From NCBI RefSeq assembly GCF_000820025.1, contig NZ_CDBI01000092.1, positions 1-48,624 of the forward strand: a DNA stretch of 48,624 bases. Direction: 5' to 3'. The notes under the pieces are model-generated. The model was not told where the DNA came from. It ran no database searches and saw only the letters and a program-made list of their open reading frames with translations. Positions 14,266 to 24,263 of this stretch are shown here, piece by piece (the first letter of the stretch is position 1; every line of letters begins with the position of its first letter). The translations under genes were made by a program, and so were the position numbers. Source of the DNA: Aeromonas popoffii (GTDB lineage Bacteria; Pseudomonadota; Gammaproteobacteria; Enterobacterales; Aeromonadaceae).

Positions 14266-16371
14266 TCACTTCGACTGTTCAATCCACTGCTGGTGCTTCT
14301 GCTCCAGCACAGAGATGGGCAACATGCCGTATTCCAGCACATGGTGGTGGAACGCCTTGAGGTCAAAGCGGCCGCCAAGGGCCTGCTCGGCAGACTCCCG
14401 CATCCGGATCAGCGCCAGCTGACCCGCCTTGTAGGAGGTTGCCTGACCGGTATAGGCCATGTAGCGGGGTACCTCAGAGCTGATGTCCCCCGCCCCCAGT
14501 GCCGAGTTCTCCTTCATGTAGCCGACGGCCCTGTCGTGGCCCCAGCCATACCAGTGAATGCCGGTATCCACCACCAGCCGCATGGCCCTGAGCATCTCCT
14601 CGTTGAGACGGCCGAAGTACTGCAACTGGTTATTGAAGGCAGGCGAACCCTCGACCTTCACATCCCCCACCGCCGGATCATAGAGGCCACGCCCCTGATA
14701 GAGCCCCATATCGTGATCCGCCAGGTATTCGGTGTAGAGCGCCCAGCCCTCTGCATAGGCGGTATAGGACGCATTCGCCACATACTGCGGGAAGTCGGGA
14801 TCCTTGGCCGCCAGCTCCTGGGCTATGGTGATCTGGAAGTGGTGGCCCGGCGCCGCCTCGTGGGCCAGCAGGGTGCTGATGTTCCAGCTCTGCAGGCCAT
14901 AGGGGTAGTAAGTATTGAGGAAGAACTGCCCCTTGCGGCCGGTCTGCGGGTTACCGTCCTGATACCAAGCGACCCCGCCATAAGGCGCCTCATCATAGGA
15001 GACAGGCACCACCTCGTAATCCAACTTGGGAATGGTGCGCTCGGCATCGAAGAAGTCCGGCAACACCAGCGCCGCCTTGCTCTTGAAGCCGTTGTACTCC
15101 CGCAACGCCCGCTCATGCTCCGCCAGCGCCTGCTGCTGCGGCTCGCTCAGGGCCGCACCGGCCACATTGCCCGGGTTGAGATTGGCGGACCAGACAGCCA
15201 GCGGATTCTGGTAGAAGAAGGCTGGCTCGTTGAGATAACGGAAGAAGTCATAGATCTGGCCACTCTGCTTGCTCTGGGCCACCTCATCGCTGTCGCACTT
15301 GCCGACGGTATGGCACACCTTGACCATGGCACCGAAGATACGTTCCACCTCGCTCAGCCCCAGCTCATGCACCTGCTCCGGCGTCATATTGGTGGTGGTG
15401 TGCTTCTTCAGCAGCCAGCGATACCAGTCGCGGCCATTGGTCATACCGCAGAAACCGTCGTCACACTCGCCACTGCCAAGGCGCACCCCATAGGCACCGC
15501 CATGCTGGTAATCCAGATAGTCCCGCAGTGCCAGATAGCGGCCATTGATACTGTCCAGCACCGCTTTGTAATCGGTGCTCAGCGCCTCGTCGGCCTCCCC
15601 CGGCAGCAGCTGCCAGCCGAGGTAGGCACCGGCGATCACCTCGCCATCCAGCTTGCTGTTGAGCTGGGCCAGCAGCCGGTCCACCAGCTCGTCCGGCAAG
15701 GTATTGCCCTGGGCGCTGCCCAGCTCGAACTGATGTTTTACCTCGGCCAGATAGGCATCATAGGCCTTGAGCCAGACAAGGTGATCCTGATACCAGGCCA
15801 GCGGGGCCGTCGTTGCCCTGGCCCGAGTAGCCAGCGCTGGCGCAGTGGCCGGGCGGTCGAGATCCCGCCGCCAGGCCGCATCCCCCGGTGCGACCCGCTC
15901 GGCCGAGCTCTGCTCGAAGTAATCGAAGCCACTGCTGACGGTGCGGGCGGCCTTGCCGCTGGCGGGGGCAGCCCCCACGTCATCGGCCAGATCCACCACC
16001 CGGTTGCGGAAGTGGTGGATCGGGATCTGGGATTGGGGCAACTCGTAGCCCGCCAGATTGATCTGCAGATCCCAGCGGATCATGTCGTAGAACAATCGGT
16101 CCCGCTCGCTCAGCACGCTCGGGTCCAGGGCATCCAGCCGGGTGAGCAGCGCACTGTCGAGCGCCTTGCGTTTGGCAATGCTGGAGGCATCAATGGCAAA
16201 ACCGTAGGGGTCCAGCGCCTGACTCTCGCGCAGGGCCTCGTCCATGGTTTGCATCAGAGAGGCCTTGGTGGCCGCGGGATCCGCCGGCGCGTTGGAGCTG
16301 TTGTCGTTGCAGGCAGCGAGGGAGAGTGCGATGGCGCAGGCAAGCGCCAGCTTGTTGGGCAAGAAGTGCAT
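14266..16371 (-). CDS. DUF885-family lipoprotein, putative zinc metallopeptidase
   Basis: A 701-residue lipoprotein. The signal peptide ends in the lipobox LSLAAC (Cys21), and the next residue is Asn, which does not demand inner-membrane retention. The rest is a DUF885 domain (PF05960). Near residue 500 it has [10 protein letters not shown], an HExxxGH-type motif. This is followed after about 30 residues by [13 protein letters not shown], where the Glu would complete a zinc site as in M32-like peptidases. Known relatives are thought to be carboxypeptidase-like; the substrate is unknown. It is probably monocistronic. Confidence 0.85.
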   Translation of the reverse strand: MHFLPNKLALACAIALSLAACNDNSSNAPADPAATKASLMQTMDEALRESQALDPYGFAIDASSIAKRKALDSALLTRLDALDPSVLSERDRLFYDMIRWDLQINLAGYELPQSQIPIHHFRNRVVDLADDVGAAPASGKAARTVSSGFDYFEQSSAERVAPGDAAWRRDLDRPATAPALATRARATTAPLAWYQDHLVWLKAYDAYLAEVKHQFELGSAQGNTLPDELVDRLLAQLNSKLDGEVIAGAYLGWQLLPGEADEALSTDYKAVLDSINGRYLALRDYLDYQHGGAYGVRLGSGECDDGFCGMTNGRDWYRWLLKKHTTTNMTPEQVHELGLSEVERIFGAMVKVCHTVGKCDSDEVAQSKQSGQIYDFFRYLNEPAFFYQNPLAVWSANLNPGNVAGAALSEPQQQALAEHERALREYNGFKSKAALVLPDFFDAERTIPKLDYEVVPVSYDEAPYGGVAWYQDGNPQTGRKGQFFLNTYYPYGLQSWNISTLLAHEAAPGHHFQITIAQELAAKDPDFPQYVANASYTAYAEGWALYTEYLADHDMGLYQGRGLYDPAVGDVKVEGSPAFNNQLQYFGRLNEEMLRAMRLVVDTGIHWYGWGHDRAVGYMKENSALGAGDISSEVPRYMAYTGQATSYKAGQLALIRMRESAEQALGGRFDLKAFHHHVLEYGMLPISVLEQKHQQWIEQSK

Positions 16372-16520
16372 GGTGTAGTCCTTTCACCTGTTGTTATTGT
16401 GTGTCCCGATACGGGGCTCCAATAATGCATCTCTCTCGCTCGTATTGTTGCGACCTGATTAACAAAACAAGCTTGTTTTTCATACAGATAACTGCAATAA
16501 AAAGCGATGGTGCCGAACAT

Positions 16521-16545
16521 AAAAAAACCCGCCAAAGCGGGTTTT
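16521..16545 (-). terminator. Terminator of bfr
   Basis: On the minus strand AAAACCCGC pairs with GCGGGTTTT and is followed by more T. It lies 28 nt after the bfr stop. Confidence 0.85.
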
Positions 16546-16572
16546 GGAATCGGTTTTTCATGCCATGACTGG

Positions 16573-17052
16573 TCAGGATGAGCCGTGATGCAGCTGGGAC
16601 TGCTGATAGTTCTCCAGCCCGATGCGATCGATGAGATCGAGCTGGGTCTCCAACCAGTCCACATGCTCCTCCTCATCTTCCAGAATGTTCTGGCACAGGT
16701 CGCGACTGATATAGTCCTGCACCGACTCGGCGTAGGCGATAGCTACTTTCAGGTCCGGGATGGCATCCATCTCCAGCAACAGATCACAGCGCAACATCTC
16801 CTCGACCGTTTCACCGATGCGCAGCTTGCCCAGATCCTGCAAGTTGGGCAGCCCCTCCAGAAACAACACCCGCTTGACCAGTTCGTCGGCGTGTTTCATC
16901 TCATCGATGGACTCGTGATACTCCTTATGCCCAAGCGCCTTGAGACCCCAGTCATCGTAGATGCGAGCGTGCAGGAAGTATTGATTAATGGCAATCAGCT
17001 CATTGGCCAGCACCTTGTTGAGGTGGGTAATGATCTTGGGATCTCCTTTCAT
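16573..17052 (-). CDS. bfr: Bacterioferritin
   Basis: A 159-residue four-helix iron-storage protein that assembles into a 24-subunit shell. The dinuclear ferroxidase ligands Glu18, Glu51, His54, Glu94, Glu127 and His130 are all present, and Met52 for inter-subunit haem is conserved (DEMKHAD). AAGGAG lies 8 nt before the ATG. It is downstream of bfd in the same direction with a 145-nt gap, so the two are probably linked in iron storage and release. Confidence 0.97.
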   Translation of the reverse strand: MKGDPKIITHLNKVLANELIAINQYFLHARIYDDWGLKALGHKEYHESIDEMKHADELVKRVLFLEGLPNLQDLGKLRIGETVEEMLRCDLLLEMDAIPDLKVAIAYAESVQDYISRDLCQNILEDEEEHVDWLETQLDLIDRIGLENYQQSQLHHGSS

Positions 17053-17197
17053 CGACAGTGCTCCTTGATGCGTGCCTGAGGCCTCGATCGTTAGAGCTTA
17101 GTCCAGAAAGGTGACAACAAAAGGTCTGGCGAGCCAGCTCGCTTGAGAGGCAGGGTGACACTGTTAGCGGGTCGAGCCAGAAAAGGGGCGGTCCGGG

Positions 17198-17404
17198 TCA
17201 GGCCACCTCGTAGTAGAGCGGAGTCTGTGCCAGCTCGGCCTTGTCGAGTTCGGCGGTGATGATCTCCATGGTCATGCGCACACACTTGCCACACTGGGCC
17301 CCCACCTCCAGTGACTGCTTGAGCTGACGAAACTCGGTCTTGCCTGCCTGTACCGCCTTGCGGATCTGGGTATCTGTGATGCCGCGGCACAAACAGACGT
17401 ACAT
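17198..17404 (-). CDS. bfd: Bacterioferritin-associated ferredoxin
   Basis: A 68-residue [2Fe-2S] protein that reduces the bacterioferritin core to free Fe2+. The four cluster cysteines are Cys4, Cys6, Cys38 and Cys41 (MYVCLC and AQCGKC). The ATG at 17404 gives the usual Bfd start. The open frame reaches back to 17503, but that would place a Fur-like box inside the gene. A Fur-like box upstream fits induction in iron starvation. Confidence 0.95.
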   Translation of the reverse strand: MYVCLCRGITDTQIRKAVQAGKTEFRQLKQSLEVGAQCGKCVRMTMEIITAELDKAELAQTPLYYEVA

Positions 17405-17438
17405 AGTGTTTACCTCATGCTGGAATGCCATGAAATCT

Positions 17439-17457
17439 AAATGAGAATGGTTCGTAG
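17439..17457 (-). promoter_or_regulatory. Fur-like box upstream of bfd
   Basis: AAATGAGAATGGTTCGTAG has one good half (AAATGAGAAT) and a degenerate second half compared with the palindromic Fur site AAATGAGAATGATTCTCATT. It is 35 bp before the bfd ATG. Fur repression of bfd is known in other gammaproteobacteria. Confidence 0.5.
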
Positions 17458-17541
17458 TGCAAATAACCATTAGTAATAAGATCCCCTGCTTGCCAGCCAT
17501 CAACCCCTTGGTGACAATGTCCCGTCACAGAGGAAAACATC

Positions 17542-17856
17542 ATGCTCAAGAAACTGTTCACTGCCCTGTTCGCAAGCAAGCCCACCCCTGTCGTTGAGGT
17601 GACTCCCACCGAATACGCCGGTTATCTCATCTACCCCGAGCCCATGGCGGAAGGGGGCCAGTACCGGTTGGCGGGCCGCATCACCAAAGAGATGGATGGC
17701 ATGCTGCAGACCCACATCTTCATCCGCTCCGATCTGTTCGCCAATCCGGCCGATGCGGAGCGTTTCATGGTGCAGAAGGCCCACACCTTCATCGATCAGA
17801 TGGGGGATCGCATGTTTGAACCTCGCGTCAAAGCGGGCGACAGTTCAGCCTCATGA
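17542..17856 (+). CDS. HlyU-family protein
   Basis: A 104-residue protein of the PF10115 family, annotated as HlyU transcriptional activator. Family marks are YAGYLIYPEP (about 26-35), GGQYRLAGRITKE (about 39-51), HIFIRSD and KAHTFIDQMGDRMF. The family lacks an obvious DNA-binding helix-turn-helix and is distinct from the ArsR-type HlyU of Vibrio haemolysin studies, so a regulatory role is not established. AGAGGAAA precedes the ATG. Its end overlaps the tmcA start by 4 nt (ATGA). Confidence 0.8.
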   Translation: MLKKLFTALFASKPTPVVEVTPTEYAGYLIYPEPMAEGGQYRLAGRITKEMDGMLQTHIFIRSDLFANPADAERFMVQKAHTFIDQMGDRMFEPRVKAGDSSAS

Positions 17857-19919
17857 GCCCTGCCGAGGTGAACGCCCTGCGCCAGGCCCTGGCCCGCGCC
17901 GGTGAACGGCGACTGGTCTGGCTGGAAGGGGACGAGGCCGATTGCATCGCCCGTGCCGAAGCGTTGCTGGGCGGCATCATCTATTGGCTAGGAGAAGGTC
18001 CGGCTTGCCATGAGCCCGTTCCCGCCGCCAAGGCGCTGCAACGGCTCGGTCAGGAGTGCGACACCCTGGTCTTCAACGCTTTCAGTGGTTTTCATCCCGA
18101 CGCCTTTGGCGCGCTGGCGGGCACACTGCGGGCGGGCGGTCTGCTGCTGCTGCTGACGCCCCCAAGAGCGCAATGGCCCGAGTATCCGGATCCGGACAGG
18201 GTGCGACTGGTCGCCCAGCCAGAAGAGGCGGACCGGGCTGGTCACGGCTTCATCGCCCGGCTGGTGCACCTGCTGGCGGACGATCCTGCGCTCTCCCTGC
18301 TTCCGCCCCACAGCCTTGCGCCCTGGCAGCCGATCGGCGCACTGCGACGGCTGAGCCATGATCAGGCCGCGGCCCTGCCTGCCATTCACAGGGTATTGCA
18401 CGGCCATCGTCGCCGCCCGTTGGTGCTGAGTGCCGATCGTGGACGCGGCAAGAGCAGCCTGCTGGGGTTAGCCGCCGCCGAGCTGCTGCGCCAGCAACCC
18501 GACCTAAAGATAGTGGTGACGGCCCCTTCCCAGGCCACGGCTGCCACCCTGTTTGACCACGCGGCACAGTCGCTGGGTATAGAGGTGGAACGGCTGATTG
18601 GCCTCGAGTTCTGCTCACCGGCCCGGCTGGTAGAGGAAGCCCTGCAACCCGATCTGTTGCTGGTGGACGAAGCCGCCGCCATCCCCACCCCGCTGCTGGA
18701 GGCCATGCTGGCCCGCCACAGCCGTATCGTCTTTGCCACCACGGAACACGGCTACGAGGGCACGGGACGCGGTTTTCACCTGCGTTTCAAGCGAGTGCTG
18801 GACCACCAGACGCCGGATTGGCAGGAGATCCACTTAGACGAGCCGATCCGCTGGAGCCTTGGCGATCCGCTGGAACCCCTGGTATTTCGCCTGCTGGGCC
18901 TCAATGCCGAGGTGGCTCCGCCCCTGCCACCGACCAGCCCGGGCTGGCGGCTGATCGGCCAAGAGGCATTGGCAGAAGACGAAAAGTTACTCCATCAGCT
19001 GTTCGGCCTGCTGGTGCTGGCGCACTACCAGACCACGCCGAGCGATCTCAGGTCTTTGCTGGAGAGCCCGGATCTCGACATCCACCTGCTGGAACAGGAG
19101 CAGAGCCTGCTCGGGGTCGCGCTGGTGGCACGGGAAGGCAACATAGATCCCACACTGGCCGAGCAGATCTGGGCGGGCCGACGACGTCCGCGCGGCCATC
19201 TGCTGCCCCAGTCCCTGCTGGCCCACGCCGGTTTCAAAACGGCAGGGGCGCGCAGCTACGCCCGGGTGATGCGTATCGCCATCCACCCGGCGCTGCATCG
19301 CCACGGGCTCGGCTCGCAACTGCTCGGCCAGCTGGAGGAGTATTACCGGGAGGAAGGGCTCGACTATCTGGGCTCGGCTTTCTCGGCCAGTGCCGATCTG
19401 CTGCCCTTCTGGCGCAGGGCCGGGCTGCAGGTGCTGCGCATCGGCCTGCAACGGGATGCCGCCAGCGGCTGCCATGCCGCTCTGCTGTTCAAGGCACTCA
19501 AACCCGAGTGGGAGGCCGAGCTGATCCAGTGGCGCCAACGCTTCGTGTGTCAGCTGCCGACCCTGCTGGCAGGTGAGTTGAAAGGGCTGGATCCCGAACT
19601 GGTGTGGCAATGTGCGAAGGGACAAGAGCTGGCCGTGCCTGAGCTGGATGAGTTTGAACAGGCTGAGCTTGATTGCTTCGCCCATCACCACAAGCCGTTC
19701 GAGCTGTGCCAAGCCAGCTTACAGCACTGGCTGGCCAGCAATCTGCCACGACTGACCTCCTTGACCCCCAGCGAGCGCCAGCTGCTGATCGCCACCATCT
19801 GGCAATATGCGGACTGGGGACATCTGGCCAATCGGCTGCAACTGGCGGGCAAGCCGGCCATCATCAAGGCGCTACGCGCCCTGCTGGCTCGCCTGCTGGA
19901 TATCCCTACCACTCGATAG
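17853..19919 (+). CDS. tmcA: tRNA(Met) cytidine acetyltransferase
   Basis: A 688-residue enzyme that makes N4-acetylcytidine at the wobble base of elongator tRNA-Met using acetyl-CoA and ATP. Domains in order: N-terminal DUF1726 region (about 1-150); RecD-like helicase module with Walker A ADRGRGKSSL (194-203) and Walker B LLVDEAAAIP (about 270); GNAT acetyltransferase (about 385-520, MRIAIHPALHRHGLGSQLL); and a C-terminal tRNA-binding region. Length is close to E. coli TmcA (671). It is translationally coupled to the HlyU-family gene. The stop overlaps the convergent SDR gene by 14 nt. Confidence 0.95.
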   Translation: MSPAEVNALRQALARAGERRLVWLEGDEADCIARAEALLGGIIYWLGEGPACHEPVPAAKALQRLGQECDTLVFNAFSGFHPDAFGALAGTLRAGGLLLLLTPPRAQWPEYPDPDRVRLVAQPEEADRAGHGFIARLVHLLADDPALSLLPPHSLAPWQPIGALRRLSHDQAAALPAIHRVLHGHRRRPLVLSADRGRGKSSLLGLAAAELLRQQPDLKIVVTAPSQATAATLFDHAAQSLGIEVERLIGLEFCSPARLVEEALQPDLLLVDEAAAIPTPLLEAMLARHSRIVFATTEHGYEGTGRGFHLRFKRVLDHQTPDWQEIHLDEPIRWSLGDPLEPLVFRLLGLNAEVAPPLPPTSPGWRLIGQEALAEDEKLLHQLFGLLVLAHYQTTPSDLRSLLESPDLDIHLLEQEQSLLGVALVAREGNIDPTLAEQIWAGRRRPRGHLLPQSLLAHAGFKTAGARSYARVMRIAIHPALHRHGLGSQLLGQLEEYYREEGLDYLGSAFSASADLLPFWRRAGLQVLRIGLQRDAASGCHAALLFKALKPEWEAELIQWRQRFVCQLPTLLAGELKGLDPELVWQCAKGQELAVPELDEFEQAELDCFAHHHKPFELCQASLQHWLASNLPRLTSLTPSERQLLIATIWQYADWGHLANRLQLAGKPAIIKALRALLARLLDIPTTR

Positions 19920-20625
19920 TCTTGCCCTGCCAGTCGAGATAGCTGAGCTCGCCGTCAGGTATCAGCCCCGCCATCAGACTGACCAGATGGCGAGCTACCT
20001 GCTCTGGCGTCTGCAAGCTGCCATCTGGCACATTGGCGTGAAACGGGCGCGAGAGCTGGGTATCCACAGTACCCGGATGAAACGCTAGCAGCTTGACGCC
20101 CGGGGCACGCCGGGCGAGTTCGATGGCGGCACACTTGAGCAGCATGTTGAGGGCTGCCTTGGAGGCACGATAGCCATACCAGCCCCCCGCCCGATTGTCC
20201 CCAATGCTGCCGACTCGCGCGCTGAGCACCGCCAGGGTGCAGGGCGAGGCGCCAAGCAGCGGGAGCAGCTGGTTGATCCAGCGCAGCGGCAGCAAAGCAT
20301 TGGTCTGGTAGAGGCTGGTCATGGCCTCGACATCAAGCGCTTCCAGCCGCTTTTCAGGCTTGATCCCCCCCTGATGCAGGACACCATTGCATATCACCAG
20401 CCGGTGCGGTCTCGGGGCCAGAGTGGCGATACGGGCCACCACGTCAGCCATCTGCTGATCGCTGTAATCGCAACGCAGCCAATGCAAGCGGGGATCATCA
20501 CACCCGAAGGGTGCCGGCTGCCGGCTGACCGCGATGACAGGACCGCCCCCTGTCGCCAGCCAGTGTGCCACCAGCGCCTGACCTATACCGCCCCCGGCTC
20601 CAATCACCACGACGCCCTCGTTCAT
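19906..20625 (-). CDS. Short-chain dehydrogenase/reductase (CsgA/C-factor-like)
   Basis: A 239-residue Rossmann-fold oxidoreductase. The nucleotide-binding glycine motif is GAGGGIG (about residues 9-15), with NG near residue 82, a catalytic Ser in LSARVGS and YGYRASK as the catalytic Tyr and Lys. It is closest to the group annotated as cell-to-cell signalling C-factor, although most such proteins have no signalling role. The ATG at 20625 is preferred because AGGAG is 6 nt upstream. The ATG two codons earlier touches the ribosome site. Substrate unknown. Confidence 0.85.
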   Translation of the reverse strand: MNEGVVVIGAGGGIGQALVAHWLATGGGPVIAVSRQPAPFGCDDPRLHWLRCDYSDQQMADVVARIATLAPRPHRLVICNGVLHQGGIKPEKRLEALDVEAMTSLYQTNALLPLRWINQLLPLLGASPCTLAVLSARVGSIGDNRAGGWYGYRASKAALNMLLKCAAIELARRAPGVKLLAFHPGTVDTQLSRPFHANVPDGSLQTPEQVARHLVSLMAGLIPDGELSYLDWQGKTIEW

Positions 20626-20833
20626 GTTCATCTCCTGTTTGCGGTGAGTGTGATGCCCTTCTCCATCGCCTCTTTCTTTCCCTGTTAAGCTGGTACGCGC
20701 CTTCCTGTCTGCCGGATCAAGCAGTTATGAGGGCCAGCTTGTGTGGATCGCCCCGGAGTGGGCGGATCCATTCCTATACTGAGGGAAAACCGCAGCGGGT
20801 GCTGCCAGCGCAACCAGAAGCACGAGAGTGACC

Positions 20834-21847
20834 ATGATGTCCAAAGACGGGGAAGATCGTAAATCCATCCTGACCGAGAGCGGTACCAACGAGCTCGAGA
20901 TCATCGAGTTTCACCTCAAGAAGCAGATGCCAGATGGCAGGGAGAAGATCGCCTATTACGGCATCAACGTCGCCAAGGTGCGCGAGGTGATACGGGTACC
21001 GGAAACCACAGACTACCCCAACGCCCAACGTCACATGGTGGGTGTTTTTTCCCTGCGCGAGCGGCTGATCCCGTTGGTGGATCTCGCGGGTTGGCTTGGC
21101 ATCAAGACCAACCCTGACCCCAGCCACAAGGTGGTGATCGTCACCGACTTCAACAAGATGGCGAACGGCTTTCTCATCGACAGCGTCAGCAGGATCCATC
21201 GGGTCTCTTGGGAGGATGTGGAGTCCCCCAGCCAGTTTCTGGAGGCGGGCGAGAATGATTGCGTGGTGGCCGTGGTCAGGCGTGATGGCAACCTCATCAT
21301 GATCCTCGACTTCGAGAAGATCATCGCCGACATCAACCCCGAGCTGAGCATGGAGAAGTACGATGTGACCCAGGATCGCAAGGTCATCATCGACGATCGC
21401 ATGATGGCACTGCGCCAGGCCAAGACGGTGCTGGTGGTGGATGATTCCGCCTTCATCCGCAAGATGATAGAGACCACGCTGCGCACCGCAGGCTACAACG
21501 TGGTGACCGCCAAGGATGGGGGGGACGGGCTGGAGATGCTGATGGAGTTCGACCGCCTGTCGCAGGAGGAGAAGATCCCGGTGGCCGAGTTCGTCAGCGG
21601 CATCATCACAGACGTCGAGATGCCCCGCATGGACGGCATGCACCTGCTCAAACGCCTGCGGGATACCCCTGCCTTCAAGACCACCCCCATCGTCATGTTC
21701 TCGTCGCTGATGAGTGACGACAACCGCCAGAAGGCACTTCAGCTGGGGGCCAACGATACCATCACCAAACCCGAGCTGGGACGCATGGTCGGCATGATAG
21801 ACAACTTCCTGATCGGTATCCCCATCCCCAAACCGGGCAATCTGTAA
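20834..21847 (+). CDS. cheV: Chemotaxis scaffold/response protein CheV
   Basis: A 337-residue protein with an N-terminal CheW-like domain (about 15-175), which docks to receptor and CheA arrays. A C-terminal receiver domain (about 190-330) is phosphorylated on Asp in IITDVEMPRMDG, with the acidic pair in VVDDS. CheV couples receptors to the kinase and is thought to act as an adaptation or phosphate sink element. The ATG at 20834 has GAGAG 6 nt upstream. A GTG at 20828 and an ATG at 20837 are alternatives. It is monocistronic. Confidence 0.94.
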   Translation: MMSKDGEDRKSILTESGTNELEIIEFHLKKQMPDGREKIAYYGINVAKVREVIRVPETTDYPNAQRHMVGVFSLRERLIPLVDLAGWLGIKTNPDPSHKVVIVTDFNKMANGFLIDSVSRIHRVSWEDVESPSQFLEAGENDCVVAVVRRDGNLIMILDFEKIIADINPELSMEKYDVTQDRKVIIDDRMMALRQAKTVLVVDDSAFIRKMIETTLRTAGYNVVTAKDGGDGLEMLMEFDRLSQEEKIPVAEFVSGIITDVEMPRMDGMHLLKRLRDTPAFKTTPIVMFSSLMSDDNRQKALQLGANDTITKPELGRMVGMIDNFLIGIPIPKPGNL

Positions 21848-21868
21848 GGCCGTTAGCCGGCCAGACAA

Positions 21869-21896
21869 GCAAAAGGGCGCCGAGGCGCCCTTTTGC
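21869..21896. terminator. Bidirectional terminator between cheV and the Gate-domain gene
   Basis: A 12-bp perfect stem GCAAAAGGGCGC/GCGCCCTTTTGC with a CGAG loop. A/T tracts on both sides let it serve both converging genes. Confidence 0.9.
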
Positions 21897-21907
21897 TGAC
21901 TGTCCCT

Positions 21908-23080
21908 TCACCCAAGCCAGAGGTAGATCTGATGGGCCGCCACCCCGGCACACAGGCCACCGATGGTGTGGGCCACAATGGCACGGGAGGTGAGGTGGCG
22001 ATAGCCGAGGGCATCCAGCATGGCGGTGTGGGTGCTCAGGAAACCGCTCCAGCACATGCCCATGGCGGTAAACACCGCGACCTCGTTGCCGGTGATCCAC
22101 CCCTTGGCGATAAAGGGAGGCATCAGCGACATGGCGGCACCGACCGCCCCCAGCGAGGTCGCCGGGAAGGCGACCAGCTCCGGTTGCTGGAAGCCAAACA
22201 GCAGTTCGAACAACCAACCCACCTTGGCCGCCAGCACGGGCAGCAACGCCACCCCCTGGAAAGCCTCGCCATTGTAACCCTGCTCGCCCGGGCCGAAGGT
22301 CAGCAGCATCACGAAAGTGCTGATGATAAGCACCCCGGGGATCACCGCCATCCCAAGTTCCACCCCGGACTTGCCGCCATCGAGCAGGGCATTGAGCACC
22401 CGCAGCCAGGTGGGGGCCGCCTCCTGGCTCAGACCAGGCTTGGCACCCAGGCTCACTACCTCGTCATCCATCAGGGTTTCCCCCACCAGCGGGCGGATCA
22501 TGTGCTGCATCAACCGGGTCGAGACCACTGAACCGATGAGGGAGCCAAGCAGGCCGATCAGGGCTGCACTGGCAGTGGATTCGCCGCTCGGCAGTTGCAG
22601 GGTGGCCATGAAGGTCACCACTATCAGCCCCATGCCGAAGGCGGTACCGAAGTTGGTGAGTGAGACCAGCTGCCAGGGGGTGAAGCCTTTGCGAAAGCGA
22701 CTGTCTTTGGCGAGGCTGATGACCGCCGGGTTATCGGAAAAGAAGGTCATCAAGGCCGCCAGGGCGGTGCGTCCAGGCAGGCGGAAGATGGGCTTCATCA
22801 GCGGCGCCAGCAGCACCTCCAGCAGGCGGATCACCCCGAACTCGCTGAGCAGCTGACTCAGCGCCCCCGACAACACGGTAATCCCCATGATGAAGAGCAC
22901 AGTATTGAGCAGCAGCTGATGGGCGGTGTTGAACAGGGTATTGACCAAAGAGGAGAGCCCCATCTGGCTGCCGAGGTAGCCGAACAGGGAGCCCAGAATG
23001 GCCAGCACCAGTACCGGCTCCAGCCAGCGGCGGAGAGAGGTTTGCGATGTATGCGAATCTTTAACTGCTTGATTTTCCAT
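21908..23080 (-). CDS. Multi-spanning membrane protein with nucleoside-recognition (Gate) domains
   Basis: A 390-residue inner-membrane protein with about nine or ten hydrophobic segments. A FFSDNPAVISLAKDSRFRKG-type block (about 125-145) and a second hydrophobic half are typical of the Gate/YjiH-like family. Relatives are annotated as nucleoside recognition or hypothetical transporters, and none of the closest has a proven substrate. The ATG at 23080 has AGGATT just upstream; ATGs at 23134 and 23191 in the same frame are alternatives. It is monocistronic, convergent with cheV. Confidence 0.75.
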   Translation of the reverse strand: MENQAVKDSHTSQTSLRRWLEPVLVLAILGSLFGYLGSQMGLSSLVNTLFNTAHQLLLNTVLFIMGITVLSGALSQLLSEFGVIRLLEVLLAPLMKPIFRLPGRTALAALMTFFSDNPAVISLAKDSRFRKGFTPWQLVSLTNFGTAFGMGLIVVTFMATLQLPSGESTASAALIGLLGSLIGSVVSTRLMQHMIRPLVGETLMDDEVVSLGAKPGLSQEAAPTWLRVLNALLDGGKSGVELGMAVIPGVLIISTFVMLLTFGPGEQGYNGEAFQGVALLPVLAAKVGWLFELLFGFQQPELVAFPATSLGAVGAAMSLMPPFIAKGWITGNEVAVFTAMGMCWSGFLSTHTAMLDALGYRHLTSRAIVAHTIGGLCAGVAAHQIYLWLG

Positions 23081-23649
23081 ACCAATCCTGATTGCTGTCT
23101 CTGTGTGAATCGTTGTTTTTGTTATTGAACTCATGACGCACTCGCGACAAGGGCTCCTTGAATGGCGTATCCAGCAAGGTTCCGCTGACATCCGGACGAA
23201 TAGTCAGTAGTGTTGACAACGGCACTCGGGAGGAAAACGCGATTGCCGGGCCAACATAGCCAGCAAGCCCGCATCAGACCTGGTCGGCACGATAAAACCA
23301 GCACTCGGGAAAAATTGCGGGGCAGGAGTATAACAACCGCGGCAAGTCAGCGAAAGAACGTGGATAACCTCCGCCAGAGACTTCATCTACCTTACTGGGA
23401 TTTCGTATCTGAATGCCGCCTATGTTCAACCCGTTACGCATTAGTCCGATGACTTGGTGGCAGGGTACTCCGTCCTGCTGACAGCGCTCGGGCATGACTA
23501 GCAAGGCCTTCAGCAACTTGCCAAAATACATATCGACGGTGATCCACCGTTCGGTCTGGCGGCAGGATTACCGGTCTCGATGCAACAAGTTAAGATCGCG
23601 ACACCTCCGGCCAGCGCCGAACTCCGCCCCCATCACAAACAGAACAGCA
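23081..23649. other. Gene-poor interval
   Basis: No convincing coding sequence or RNA gene is seen. An 85-codon minus-strand frame at 23274-23531 has no ribosome binding site and matches nothing I recognise. The promoter of the Gate-domain gene must lie at its left end. Confidence 0.5.
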
Positions 23650-23982
23650 ATGAATCAGCTCATCACCTATATAAAGGCCATCCATCGGCAGCCGGGGCCG
23701 GCGATCATCACACGCCAGCAGAGTGAACACTATAGCGAGCATGACGAGAGTGGCACCCTGATCCAGCACCAGCAAACCACCTATTGGTTCGCCAATAGGG
23801 TCGTCATCTGTCATCAGACAGAGCAGGATCAAGTCCCCTCAGCACAGCTGTGTGCCGAATGCTGGATAAGCTACAGCGTCGTCACCAGCCCCATGCCCAT
23901 CACGCCGCTACGCAAGCTGTTCCACAATCCCTGTCAGGAGGCATTCTGGCTGAAAATGCAAGGTATCACGCCGGAAAGATAG
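23650..23982 (+). CDS. Hypothetical protein, 110 residues
   Basis: A soluble, His/Gln-rich protein of 110 residues beginning MNQLITYIKAIHRQPG, with CAECWISY and CQEAFWLK near the C-terminal half and three Cys in the last 40 residues. I recognise no family. Codon use looks coding, but no clear Shine-Dalgarno precedes the ATG. The frame is open back to 23494, so the start is uncertain. A terminator 165 nt downstream primarily serves the tRNA operon on the other strand. Confidence 0.45.
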   Translation: MNQLITYIKAIHRQPGPAIITRQQSEHYSEHDESGTLIQHQQTTYWFANRVVICHQTEQDQVPSAQLCAECWISYSVVTSPMPITPLRKLFHNPCQEAFWLKMQGITPER

Positions 23983-24146
23983 CGATAACGCTGGCCGCTG
24001 ATGAAACAACAGCAGACATTAAGTGCCATCCCTGTCGAACGGAGATACTAGAAAGACGCTACTATCTCGGCCAGCCATGCTCTCACTCAGCCAGTAACAA
24101 ACGAACCTGTCACGTGAATCTGGTCGGCCGTAAACGACAGACAAAG

Positions 24147-24175
24147 AAAAAGCCCAGCATTGCTGCTGGGCTTTT
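24147..24175. terminator. Terminator of the Phe-Thr-Phe-Asn tRNA operon
   Basis: A 12-bp stem AAAAGCCCAGCA/TGCTGGGCTTTT with a TTGC loop. On the minus strand it follows tRNA-Asn by 5 nt and ends in TTTTTCTTT. A/T tracts on both sides may stop plus-strand transcripts too. Confidence 0.88.
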
Positions 24176-24179
24176 GTGT

Positions 24180-24255
24180 TGGCTCCTCCTACTGGACTTG
24201 AACCAGTGACATACGGATTAACAGTCCGCCGTTCTACCGACTGAACTAAGGAGGA
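24180..24255 (-). tRNA. tRNA-Asn (anticodon GTT)
   Basis: 76 nt including an encoded CCA. The acceptor stem TCCTCCT/AGGAGGA is perfect, the anticodon loop is CTGTTAA with GTT, and the T-loop is GGTTCAAGTCC. It is the last gene of the tRNA operon. Confidence 0.97.
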
Positions 24256-24263
24256 ATTGTACT

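Noticed and set aside
14293..16425. 710-codon plus-strand open frame opposite the DUF885 gene
   Set aside because: Antisense shadow; the minus strand has a signal peptide, lipobox and metallopeptidase motif.
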